A stretch of DNA of 56,001 nucleotides from Mycoplasma sp. CAG:776 (GTDB lineage Bacteria; Bacillota_I; Bacilli_A; RF39; UBA660): positions 1 to 56,001 of the forward strand of contig FR903072.1 in NCBI GenBank assembly GCA_000438195.1. The letters run 5' to 3'. The notes under the pieces are model-generated. The model was not told the DNA's origin and searched no databases. It was given only the letters and a program-made list of their open reading frames with translations. The stretch's first letter is position 1. Every line of letters starts with the position of its first letter. A program made the translations under genes and the position numbers. This document shows positions 17,809 to 26,431 of the stretch, piece by piece.

Positions 17809-18810
17809 TTAAGCAATATCAGCACTACTACTAACATTAAGAAAATAATCACTAAATTCTTTTTTTAAATATTTAGGATAAGCAGCAGCCCCAATCATAG
17901 CAGCATTATCTGTGCAATAAAGAAGTCTAGGAATCATTAATTTAGCATTATATTTACTACATAACTTTTCCATTTCGCTCTTTAAATATTGATTGGCAGA
18001 TACACCACCAGCAATAACAAGTCTTTTAATGTTGGTGTTTTTAAGTGCAAGTTCTACTTTTCTAACTAATTCATCTACTGCAATATCTTGAAAAGTTCTA
18101 GCTAAATCGGATTTTCTAATCTCATTACCACGTTGAGCCTCATTATGTACTAAATTAATAACTGCACTTTTAAGTCCGCTATAGCTAAATTGATAAGTAT
18201 CATCCATAACCGGTTTTGGTAACTGATAAGTATGTTCTCCTTCTTTAGCGAGCCTTTCAATATTTGGCCCACCAGGATATGGAAGACCTACTACTCTAGC
18301 TACTTTATCATAAGCTTCTCCAATAGCATCATCCATTGTTTCTCCAAGTTTTTTAAATTGATAATCATCTTCCATTATAATTAACTCTGTATGCCCTCCA
18401 CTAACAATTAAAGCTAGCAAAGGATATTCCATTTTATTTTCCAAATTATTTGCATAAATATGCCCAATTAAATGATTAACAGCAATTAAAGGTTTATGAT
18501 ACATTAAAGAGATTATTTTAGCTGCTTCTACTCCAACCATTAAAGAACCGGTAAGACCTGGAGCATAAGTAACAGCAACCGCATCCATATCTTCTATTTT
18601 CATCTGTGCTTTTTCTAAACAATCCTCTAATACTAAAGTTATTGCTTCTGTATGCATACGACTAGCAATTTCTGGAACAACACCACCATATTTAGCATGC
18701 GTATCCATTTGCGTTGTAACTGATAAAGAAACAACTTCACATCCATTTTTAACGATAGCCATACTAGTTTCATCACAGCTTGATTCTATTGCTAAAATAT
18801 AGACATCCAT
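17809..18810 (-). CDS. tsaD: tRNA N6-threonylcarbamoyltransferase TsaD
   Basis: Transfers threonylcarbamoyl from TC-AMP to A37 of ANN-decoding tRNAs (t6A). 333 aa, full length. It shows the ASKHA ATPase signature AIESSCDETS at the N-terminus, the HxxxH metal motif NHLIGH near residue 110, GGHTELI, and CTDNAAMIG near the C-terminus. It ends the tsaE-tsaB-rimI-tsaD cluster, which groups the t6A enzymes with the ribosomal-protein acetylase as in many Firmicutes. Confidence 0.97.
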   Translation of the reverse strand: MDVYILAIESSCDETSMAIVKNGCEVVSLSVTTQMDTHAKYGGVVPEIASRMHTEAITLVLEDCLEKAQMKIEDMDAVAVTYAPGLTGSLMVGVEAAKIISLMYHKPLIAVNHLIGHIYANNLENKMEYPLLALIVSGGHTELIIMEDDYQFKKLGETMDDAIGEAYDKVARVVGLPYPGGPNIERLAKEGEHTYQLPKPVMDDTYQFSYSGLKSAVINLVHNEAQRGNEIRKSDLARTFQDIAVDELVRKVELALKNTNIKRLVIAGGVSANQYLKSEMEKLCSKYNAKLMIPRLLYCTDNAAMIGAAAYPKYLKKEFSDYFLNVSSSADIA

Positions 18811-18827
18811 ATTCTCACCTCACTTTA

Positions 18828-19253
18828 TTATTCACTTTTTCTTGACATCAAATAAGCATCATCATCTTTATAATAATTCTTTCGCACATGAATAACTTCA
18901 AATCCAAATTTCTCATACAAATTTAATGCTGGAATATTTTTAGTAGCAACTTCTAAAGTAATAACCTTTAGATTTTCGTCCATATCACTAATTAAATAAT
19001 CGAGTAAATTACTAGCAATCATTTGTTTACGATATAAAGGATCAACTACTAAACTTAAAATATCACAAGTCTCATAAAGATAAGTAGCAGTTAAAAAACC
19101 CACAACTTGGTCATCTTTCTCATAAACAAAAACTTTAGAAATACCATCCTCTAACATCTCATTAATAGAATAAACTTTACTAAAGTTTTCTTCAAGTAAA
19201 CCACCAAGCTCATTTATTCTTGGAATATCATAAACATCAGCTTCTCTAATCAT
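18828..19253 (-). CDS. rimI: Ribosomal-protein-alanine acetyltransferase RimI (GNAT)
   Basis: 141-aa GNAT acetyltransferase. The acetyl-CoA site region has VDPLYRKQMIASNLLDYLI, followed by TLEVATKNIPALNLYEKFGF, typical of RimI. In characterised relatives the substrate is the N-terminus of ribosomal protein S18. The start at ATG 19253 (MIREADVYDIP) has GAGGTGG just upstream and overlaps the tsaB 3' end by 8 nt. The glycine of the canonical Q/RxxGxG/A motif appears as RKQMIA, an atypical loop. Confidence 0.85.
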   Translation of the reverse strand: MIREADVYDIPRINELGGLLEENFSKVYSINEMLEDGISKVFVYEKDDQVVGFLTATYLYETCDILSLVVDPLYRKQMIASNLLDYLISDMDENLKVITLEVATKNIPALNLYEKFGFEVIHVRKNYYKDDDAYLMSRKSE

Positions 19254-19803
19254 TGTCCACCTCAATTTTCTTAACATAAATAGGTTTAACAAAATGAGGT
19301 TCTACCGCTGACTTATTTTGTAAATATTGATAAACCATATCTAAATTAATTTCTTCATCTTCTATTATATTTTCTGGATAATCCTCTAACTCTTGATTAC
19401 ATAAATAGAAATAGTCTCCTATTAACTCATGATCTTTATCAAATCGTCCTACAAACATTCCATTTCTATCTTTAAACCCGACCAAACATTCATTATCATA
19501 TTTCAAAGCTAAAGCTTGTAAATAAGAAATAACCTTTAGAGGAACACTTTTACAATAACTAATTAATTTAGAAACAACTACACCAATTCGCACCCCTGTA
19601 AAAGATCCTGGTCCATTAATAATTATTATACCACTTAAATCATCAAAAGTAACGCAATTTTTTTCCAGCAATTCTTCTAACAAAGGAATAAATATTTCCG
19701 AATGCTTTCCTTCACATTTAATAAATTGATCCCATACCTCATTATTTTTAAATAAAGCCAATCTTAATTCTGTATAATGAGTATCAATAAAAAGTGTATA
19801 CAT
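19246..19803 (-). CDS. tsaB: t6A biosynthesis protein TsaB
   Basis: 185 aa from ATG 19803, which has an AGGAGG site 6 nt upstream. TsaB is a catalytically inactive ASKHA scaffold that dimerises with TsaD and recruits TsaE. The N-terminus has FIDTHYTELRLAL and the family motif GPGSFTGVRIG near residue 66. It overlaps rimI and lies 44 nt after tsaE. Confidence 0.93.
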   Translation of the reverse strand: MYTLFIDTHYTELRLALFKNNEVWDQFIKCEGKHSEIFIPLLEELLEKNCVTFDDLSGIIIINGPGSFTGVRIGVVVSKLISYCKSVPLKVISYLQALALKYDNECLVGFKDRNGMFVGRFDKDHELIGDYFYLCNQELEDYPENIIEDEEINLDMVYQYLQNKSAVEPHFVKPIYVKKIEVDND

Positions 19804-19847
19804 AAAACCCTCCTTTAGAGCACAAAATCTCACATTTTAAAGTGAGA

Positions 19848-20297
19848 TTATAAAACAGCATTACATAATTCTTCGTATTGTTCTCCATGTGGAACAAATA
19901 AAAGAACTCTCGTATTTTCATCAACAATCTTAAAATTAATATCTAGTCTTTCACTTGGAAGTCTATCTTCAATCAATTCAGACCATTCAATAATACAGAT
20001 TCCATCTTTATTAAAGTAATCTTCAACTCCAAAATCTTCATTATCATTAATCCGATAAACATCCATATGATATAAAGGCATTTCACCACTCATATATTCT
20101 TTTACTATCGTAAATGTAGGCGAAGTAATATTATCAGTTATGCCTAATGATGCTGCAAAACCTTTAACAAAAACTGTTTTGCCACTTCCAAGATCGCCAT
20201 TTAGACAAATAACCATACCTGAAAATTTCTCACTTTCAATATTTTCAGCCAAAGTTAAAGTATCTTGAACATCTCTTGATGTAAATTTATAATCCAT
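19848..20297 (-). CDS. tsaE: t6A biosynthesis ATPase TsaE
   Basis: 149-aa P-loop ATPase of the TsaBDE complex: Walker A GDLGSGKT near residue 35, SPTFTIVKEY, then MDVYRI and IIEWSELIEDRLP. The start is ATG 20297, preceded by AGGTGAG; an in-frame GTG at 20306 lies inside that ribosome site. It is first in the t6A cluster. A plausible promoter with TATAAT lies about 20 nt upstream. Confidence 0.95.
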   Translation of the reverse strand: MDYKFTSRDVQDTLTLAENIESEKFSGMVICLNGDLGSGKTVFVKGFAASLGITDNITSPTFTIVKEYMSGEMPLYHMDVYRINDNEDFGVEDYFNKDGICIIEWSELIEDRLPSERLDINFKIVDENTRVLLFVPHGEQYEELCNAVL

Positions 20298-20453
20298 GTC
20301 ACTCACCTATCGTTATTATAGCAAAAGACAAACCCAATATACAACCCATTTTTTTAAATTTGACACAAAAATCATATCATATAAAAATATATTAGAAAAA
20401 TCTATTCTTTAATATATTTTGAAAACATATTAAAATATATATGAGGTGTGAAA

Positions 20454-20654
20454 ATGGATTTTGTTGTAAGACAAACAAGGCAAAAAGATCCAGCTAGTTA
20501 CAAATCTTTATATATTAAAGATTCGCTGTTAAAAGAAGTTGAGAAAATAGCAAAAGAAAACAGCACCTCTTTTAACAATGTAGTAATTAGTATGATCGAA
20601 GCCTGTATCTATGGTAATGGTGAGGGCCAAGAAGAAAATAAAGTAAGAAATTAA
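20454..20654 (+). CDS. Small ribbon-helix-helix-like protein
   Basis: 66 aa: a short basic beta-like N-terminus (VVRQTRQ), then SLYIKDSLLKEVEKIAKENSTSFNNVVISMIEA, which has the strand-helix-helix pattern of Arc/MetJ-type DNA-binding proteins, and an acidic tail. ATG 20454 was chosen, with GAGGTG upstream. It stands alone, without an obvious toxin partner. TTGACA occurs about 95 nt upstream, but no well-spaced -10 is evident. Confidence 0.6.
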   Translation: MDFVVRQTRQKDPASYKSLYIKDSLLKEVEKIAKENSTSFNNVVISMIEACIYGNGEGQEENKVRN

Positions 20655-20702
20655 TTTATTTTTTATAGATACGAAATCTCCTTGAAGTTTCACAACTCAA
20701 AA

Positions 20703-20726
20703 AAAAAGAGCTACAAAGCTCTTTTT
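20703..20726. terminator. Bidirectional terminator
   Basis: AAAAAGAGCT, loop ACAA, AGCTCTTTTT between the convergent small RHH-like gene and the Big_2 protein gene, with T runs on both strands. Confidence 0.9.
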
Positions 20727-22574
20727 TTAATCCACCAAAACATAACCTAAATTCTCATATTTTTTAACTTGACTACTTGTAATTTTCTTACAATCATCAT
20801 AATCAACTGAAATAATATCTAAATATAATGGTAAATAATAAACTCGTAAAGAATTGGTAACACGATATGGCGAAACATAACGAATATTTCTTAAATTAGA
20901 TAGCTTACGATCAATATCAAAATAATAAGTATTTCCAACTCTTTTAACATAATCGACTTTCACTGAAAAATTATCATCTTTTAAAGAACTATCTCTTAAA
21001 TCTCCATAATTATTAGGATATACTCCATATTCTCCTAAAGCTAATAATGAATTACCATTTTTCATATAATTATAAATAGTCAAATATTCATTATTTACTG
21101 TTATAATATCATACTCCACATCAATAATATCCAGATCTTTATTAATATGATAAGAAACCTGATAACTATCTCGATAAGTACTAGAACCCGAAATCATATT
21201 TGTAGTAACAAAACCCATCGAATAAACCCGCGTTTTATCAGTACTACAATAACGATAAGTTTTCTCTTCATTAACATAGACTTTTACAGAAGCTGTTTTT
21301 CCCCCAACACTAGCTTTAATTGTCGTAGTTCCCTCACGTTTGGCCGTTACTTTACCGCTAGAAGAAACCGTTGCTACTCTACTATTACTACTTGACCAAG
21401 AAATATTCTTATCTGTAGCATTACTTGGATTAATAGTAGCTTTAAGTGTATAATTATCCCCTACATCTAAAGTTATACTACTACGGTTTAAAGATATACT
21501 TTTAACCGCTATATTAGAACTTCCACTATTAGAATTTCCTTTTAAACTATTTCGATTATCAATAATAACTTTACGATTACCATTCTGATCCAAATAATAA
21601 GAATAAATCGTTTGAGCCGAATAAGTAGAGCGTTGTTTAACACTAAAATAAATTTGATATCCAACATAACCAGTATTGGCTTTATTTGCTACTTTAGAAT
21701 ACTGTGGATTACTAACAATCAAATCAGCACCTGTACTTTTCTCAAGATCCGCTACTTCTTTTAACAATTTAGTATATTCAGTATTACCCACACGTGTTGC
21801 ACTATTAGAATGTAAATTATTTAGTGTAGATAAACTTACAGCACAATTTCCACTAACAACATAAGCAAGAGGATAAGTAGTTGAGTACTCCTTTTTTCCA
21901 TAACTACATGTATTAGAAGTAGAAGAACCACTATTATTATTATGACTACCTTGATTAGAACTAGTACCACTATTATTTGGCTTAGAACTTCCAGAAGTAT
22001 TACCAGATGGACGATTAGAATTACTTGTCGTACCTGTTTGATTAGAAGAATTTTGTTCCGAATCATTTTGATCTTTTGAATCATCTATATCAGTTGGATT
22101 TTCATCAACAATATCCTCATCTACCACATCATCTATATTATTATTACTATCTGTAACTTTACGTTTTACAGTATTAATAATTGTATCACTATCATTATTA
22201 CAAATAAGTTTAACTTCAATTCGATAATTTTCCTCATCCAATTTTGTGGCTTCAGCATAACTATTTACAGTATCACAAGAATCTCCATTTTCATCTTGAA
22301 ATTTCACTAACAAATTACGATCAAACATTTCCTTTAAAGTAATTTTTTTAGAGTCATTCACTCCACTAGGAAGCCTTGAACCTGTAAAATATTCAGTTGC
22401 AGCATCCCTCATAGACTGTAAATTCACTCCAAAATTAGAATTATTTTCATCTTTCTTACTAAATAAAGAAACAATCCAAATAACCAGAAAAACTACAACT
22501 AACAAAACTCCCAATTTGATAAGTAAAGACTTCCAATCAATTTCAATAGTCTTTCTAGACTTATCCTCATACAT
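20727..22574 (-). CDS. Membrane-anchored Big_2 (Ig-like) surface protein
   Basis: 615 aa. The N-terminus is cytoplasmic, with one membrane helix at about residues 16-38. A Ser/Asn/Gly-rich low-complexity linker (about 165-220) leads to a Cys-containing domain (220-340) with similarity to pilin-like folds. A bacterial Ig-like Big_2 domain spans about 353-435 (SISLNRSSITLDVGDNYTL ... ISWSSSNSRVATVSSSGKV), and a C-terminal beta-rich domain follows. It is probably exposed at the cell surface; an adhesive role is inferred. It has its own promoter and an AGGGGG ribosome site. Confidence 0.75.
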   Translation of the reverse strand: MYEDKSRKTIEIDWKSLLIKLGVLLVVVFLVIWIVSLFSKKDENNSNFGVNLQSMRDAATEYFTGSRLPSGVNDSKKITLKEMFDRNLLVKFQDENGDSCDTVNSYAEATKLDEENYRIEVKLICNNDSDTIINTVKRKVTDSNNNIDDVVDEDIVDENPTDIDDSKDQNDSEQNSSNQTGTTSNSNRPSGNTSGSSKPNNSGTSSNQGSHNNNSGSSTSNTCSYGKKEYSTTYPLAYVVSGNCAVSLSTLNNLHSNSATRVGNTEYTKLLKEVADLEKSTGADLIVSNPQYSKVANKANTGYVGYQIYFSVKQRSTYSAQTIYSYYLDQNGNRKVIIDNRNSLKGNSNSGSSNIAVKSISLNRSSITLDVGDNYTLKATINPSNATDKNISWSSSNSRVATVSSSGKVTAKREGTTTIKASVGGKTASVKVYVNEEKTYRYCSTDKTRVYSMGFVTTNMISGSSTYRDSYQVSYHINKDLDIIDVEYDIITVNNEYLTIYNYMKNGNSLLALGEYGVYPNNYGDLRDSSLKDDNFSVKVDYVKRVGNTYYFDIDRKLSNLRNIRYVSPYRVTNSLRVYYLPLYLDIISVDYDDCKKITSSQVKKYENLGYVLVD

Positions 22575-22618
22575 AAAAAATCCCCCTTATATAACCATAA
22601 CCTTTGGTTTTGACGGCT

Positions 22619-22647
22619 ATAATACCATAAAAAGTTTAGTTTGTCAA
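22619..22647 (-). promoter_or_regulatory. Promoter of the Big_2 protein gene
   Basis: On the minus strand TTGACA (22647-22642), 17-nt spacer, TATTAT (22624-22619), about 45 nt before the start codon. Confidence 0.8.
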
Positions 22648-22665
22648 ATTAAGACATTATCAGTA

Positions 22666-23397
22666 CTATTTACGCTTTATTTCACTCTCAGTTTTTAAAT
22701 TGATCTGATGAGCCAAATAAAAGTCTAATAATTGCATATAATAATTAAAATCTTTACATTTCAACTCTTCTAAAGAAAGCGAACTTTTTTTCATTAAACG
22801 CTCTTTATTAAACTGAACATAACGAAACGCATTTAAATAAGAGATAGTTGCATATTCTTGATAATTCAAAAAATAAGAATTGTCATAATCTTCATATTCT
22901 CTAAAAAAATCTCCTTTTAAAAATTGATGTTCTGGAAATTCTATAACCTCATTCTCAAATAAAATTGTACAATCTTCATCTACTCGACAGGAAATTCCTA
23001 TTGTTCTATGAATAACACCGCCTACAGTAAAGTGAGCTTTGCAATGAATTAAATCATAAGCTTCCTGTGTATACAAAAACTCCTTAAAATATCTAGAATT
23101 TTTAAATTGTTTCAACTTTTCATAATAGCAAGCTAAAGACTCTCTTTCTGGTTGGAACATAATTAAGTCTACTAAAAGTTGCAACCACTTTAAAAACATT
23201 TCACGTTCAAAATTTTTTTCATCTTTCAATATTCCCATAACAACATAATTAGGTATCCCATGATTAGTAAACTGAAAAAGCAAAAAATGTTGTGCTTTCC
23301 CTTGAATATCAAATGGAATAATTGGAAAAACTGATATGAGATTTGGATTAATAACAATATCTGAACAAGCTAAAAATCGCTGTATAAAATTTCCCAT
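22666..23397 (-). CDS. Hypothetical protein
   Basis: 243 aa, soluble, rich in aromatic residues and with no membrane segment; I do not recognise it. The middle has EKLKQFKNSRYFKEFLYTQEAYDLIHCKAH in two parts, and the C-terminus is helical. A GGGGGG-rich ribosome site precedes the ATG. It is divergent from uvrA, and its start lies 60 nt from the uvrA promoter. Confidence 0.65.
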   Translation of the reverse strand: MGNFIQRFLACSDIVINPNLISVFPIIPFDIQGKAQHFLLFQFTNHGIPNYVVMGILKDEKNFEREMFLKWLQLLVDLIMFQPERESLACYYEKLKQFKNSRYFKEFLYTQEAYDLIHCKAHFTVGGVIHRTIGISCRVDEDCTILFENEVIEFPEHQFLKGDFFREYEDYDNSYFLNYQEYATISYLNAFRYVQFNKERLMKKSSLSLEELKCKDFNYYMQLLDFYLAHQINLKTESEIKRK

Positions 23398-23456
23398 AAT
23401 AATCCCCCCTTTTTGAATTGCTTATTATTATAACATAAACATTTTAAAAATCAAGT

Positions 23457-23485
23457 TTGACTAACATTTGTTCGCGTGCTATAAT
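23457..23485 (+). promoter_or_regulatory. uvrA promoter with embedded SOS (LexA) box
   Basis: TTGACT (23457-23462), 17-nt spacer, TATAAT (23480-23485). The spacer contains CTAACATTTGTTCG (23461-23474), one mismatch from the Firmicute SOS box CGAACNNNNGTTCG. LexA bound there would cover the promoter core, so uvrA is predicted to be induced by DNA damage. Confidence 0.8.
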
Positions 23486-23545
23486 ATACACACGAGTTAT
23501 AAAAAGCACAAGAATATGCAAAATAATAAAAAAGGAGTGACCCAA

Positions 23546-26359
23546 ATGGATAAAATAATTGTAAAAGGAGCAAGAGAGAATAACTTAAAAAATGTTAATA
23601 TTGAATTACCCAAAAACAAACTTATTGTAATGACTGGAGTATCAGGAAGTGGCAAATCTTCCTTAGCTTTTGACACCATTTTCGCTGAAGGACAAAGAAG
23701 ATATGTTGAAAGTTTAAGTGCATATGCTCGTCAATTTATTGGAATTAGTGAAAAACCAGACGTAGATTCTATTGAAGGATTAAGTCCTAGTATCTCAATT
23801 GACCAAAAAACAACCAATAAAAACCCTAGAAGTACCGTTGGAACCATTACTGAAATCTATGATTACTTAAGACTTCTTTATGCCCGCATAGGAATACCTT
23901 ACTGCCCCAAACATGAAATTCCTATCAGTAGACAATCTATTGAAGAAATGACTAATCGAATCATGGAATTAAAAGAAAATAGTAAACTAGAAATTATGGC
24001 TCCAGTTGTACATGGTGAAAAAGGAACACATAAAGATTTATTTGATGAATTAAGGAAAAATGGTTTTTCTAGAGTTCGAGTAAATGGTGAAATGCGTTCC
24101 TTAGATGAAGATATCGTCTTAGAAAAAAATATTAAAGACAATATTGAAGTAGTTGTTGACAGAATTGTTTTAAAAGAAGAAGAAAGAGGAAGAATATTTG
24201 AAGCGATTGAAACAAGTTGTAAATTAGCCGAAGGAAAAGTATTAATTAATGTAATTGGTGAAAATGAAATATTAATGAGTGAGTCCTACGCATGTCCTCA
24301 TTGTAACTTTTCTATTCCTGAATTAGAACCAAGACTATTTTCTTTCAATGCTCCATATGGAGCATGTCCTGAATGTAAAGGATTAGGAACAAAATTAAAA
24401 ATTGGAGAAGCTCTATTAATGCCCGACAAAAATTTAACTATTTTAAATGGCGGTATTAAAACAATTAATAACGATCAAAGTATTGAAACCATTCAACTTT
24501 TAGCAGTTTGTTCTTATTATAATATTGATGTAAACAAACCCCTAAAAGATTTCACTCGAAAAGAATTAGATATCATCCTTTATGGTTCAAAAGATAAAAT
24601 AGACTTTAAATACGTATCAAAAAATGGTAACGTTCGTTATGTAACGGATTACTATGAAGGAATTATAAATAAATTAGAAAGATTACATCTAGAAACAACC
24701 AGCAATTGGCGAAGAGAATGGATCGAGATGTATATGGTCGAATCTCCATGTCCAAAGTGTCTAGGTGCAAGACTTAATAATATGGTATTATCAGTTAAAA
24801 TTAATAAAAAAAATATCTATGAGATAACCAATTTCAGCATTTTAGAATTAAGGGACTTTATTGGCAAACTAAAACTAACCAAAGAACAACAAGAAATTAG
24901 TGGCTTAGTTACCAAAGAAATATTAAACAGATTAGATTTTTTAATTAATGTAGGATTAGGCTATTTAACCCTATCAAGAAGTGCTGGAACTCTATCTGGT
25001 GGCGAAGCCCAACGTATCCGTTTAGCTACCCAAATTGGTTCAAAATTATCAGGTGTTTTATATGTCTTAGATGAACCAAGTATTGGCTTACATCAAAAAG
25101 ACAATGAAAAATTAATCAAAGCTATGCAAGAAATGCGAGATTTAGGAAACACCTTAATTGTAGTTGAACATGATACCGATACAATGCTAGCAGCGGACTA
25201 TCTAGTAGATATTGGACCTGGAGCAGGTGAATTTGGTGGTGAAATTATCGCTGCTGGAACACCAAAAGAAGTCATGGCAAACAAAAATTCACTAACAGGA
25301 CGTTACTTATCCGGAAAAGAAAAAATTGAAGTACCAAAAAAACGTCGTAAAGGAAATGGCAAATCTTTAAAAATTATCAAAGCCAAAGAACATAATTTAA
25401 AAAATATAAATGTAGAGATACCGCTAAATAAATTTGTATGTGTAACAGGTGTTTCCGGAAGTGGAAAATCATCTCTAATTAACGAAATACTTTATAAAAC
25501 CCTAGCTGTTCAAATTAATGGTTCTAAACAAATTCCCGGAGCATGTAAAGAAATAAAAGGAATTGAAAACATTGATAAAGTAGTCCATATTACTCAAGAT
25601 GCGATTGGTAGAACTCCTAGAAGTAACCCTGCTACATATGTAGGAGTATTTGATGATATTCGTGATGTTTTTACAAATACCAAAGAAGCCAAAATGCATG
25701 GTTATGACAAAGGAAGATTCTCCTTTAATGTTAAAGGCGGAAGATGTGAAGCGTGTTGGGGAGATGGCGTTAAGAAAATAGAAATGCATTTCTTACCAGA
25801 TGTTTATGTACCATGTGATGTATGTGGCGGTAAGAGATATAATAAAGAAACTTTAGCCATTAAATTTAAAGACAAAAATATAGCAGACGTTCTAGACATG
25901 CGAGTTTCTGAAGCTTTACCATTTTTTGAAAACATTCCTAAAGTATATAATAAATTAAAAGTAATGGAAGAAGTTGGTTTATCTTATATAAAATTAGGAC
26001 AACCAGCCCCTACTTTATCTGGTGGTGAAGCTGGAAGAGTTAAACTTGCTAAAGAACTTCAAAAAAAACCTACTGGCAAAAGTATTTTCATCTTAGATGA
26101 ACCTACAACTGGATTACATAGTGAAGATATTAAAAAATTATTACAAATATTAAATCGAATTGTAGATAATGGTGATACGGTTATTGTAATTGAACATAAT
26201 CTTGATGTTATAAAAGTAGCCGATTATATTATCGATTTAGGTCCAGAAGGAGGAAATTTAGGAGGAGACATTGTTGCCACAGGAACTCCAGAACAAGTAG
26301 CTAAAAATCCAAATTCTTATACCGGAATATTCTTAGAAAAAATATTAAAAAATAAATAA
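23546..26359 (+). CDS. uvrA: Excinuclease ABC subunit A
   Basis: 937-aa damage-recognition ATPase of nucleotide excision repair. It has two ABC ATPase modules: Walker A GVSGSGKSSLAFDTIFAEGQ (N-terminal) and GVSGSGKSSLINEIL near residue 640; signatures SGGEAQRIRLA and SGGEAGRVKLAKEL; and CxxC zinc modules (CPHC...CPEC, CEAC...CDVC). ATG 23546 was chosen because AAAGGAG lies 8 nt upstream. Upstream in-frame codons lie within the leader. It appears without uvrB here and has its own SOS-box promoter. Confidence 0.97.
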   Translation: MDKIIVKGARENNLKNVNIELPKNKLIVMTGVSGSGKSSLAFDTIFAEGQRRYVESLSAYARQFIGISEKPDVDSIEGLSPSISIDQKTTNKNPRSTVGTITEIYDYLRLLYARIGIPYCPKHEIPISRQSIEEMTNRIMELKENSKLEIMAPVVHGEKGTHKDLFDELRKNGFSRVRVNGEMRSLDEDIVLEKNIKDNIEVVVDRIVLKEEERGRIFEAIETSCKLAEGKVLINVIGENEILMSESYACPHCNFSIPELEPRLFSFNAPYGACPECKGLGTKLKIGEALLMPDKNLTILNGGIKTINNDQSIETIQLLAVCSYYNIDVNKPLKDFTRKELDIILYGSKDKIDFKYVSKNGNVRYVTDYYEGIINKLERLHLETTSNWRREWIEMYMVESPCPKCLGARLNNMVLSVKINKKNIYEITNFSILELRDFIGKLKLTKEQQEISGLVTKEILNRLDFLINVGLGYLTLSRSAGTLSGGEAQRIRLATQIGSKLSGVLYVLDEPSIGLHQKDNEKLIKAMQEMRDLGNTLIVVEHDTDTMLAADYLVDIGPGAGEFGGEIIAAGTPKEVMANKNSLTGRYLSGKEKIEVPKKRRKGNGKSLKIIKAKEHNLKNINVEIPLNKFVCVTGVSGSGKSSLINEILYKTLAVQINGSKQIPGACKEIKGIENIDKVVHITQDAIGRTPRSNPATYVGVFDDIRDVFTNTKEAKMHGYDKGRFSFNVKGGRCEACWGDGVKKIEMHFLPDVYVPCDVCGGKRYNKETLAIKFKDKNIADVLDMRVSEALPFFENIPKVYNKLKVMEEVGLSYIKLGQPAPTLSGGEAGRVKLAKELQKKPTGKSIFILDEPTTGLHSEDIKKLLQILNRIVDNGDTVIVIEHNLDVIKVADYIIDLGPEGGNLGGDIVATGTPEQVAKNPNSYTGIFLEKILKNK

Positions 26360-26366
26360 AACCACA

Positions 26367-26407
26367 TAAAAAATCAGAAATATTCATGAGATACTTCTGA
26401 CTTTTTT
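26367..26407. terminator. Terminator between uvrA and the convergent surface gene
   Basis: TCAGAA pairs with TTCTGA around an interrupted stem (TAT/ATA), flanked by A and T runs, so it can act in both directions. Confidence 0.8.
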
Positions 26408-26431
26408 ATTTGATAAAGTTAATTTCAAAAA

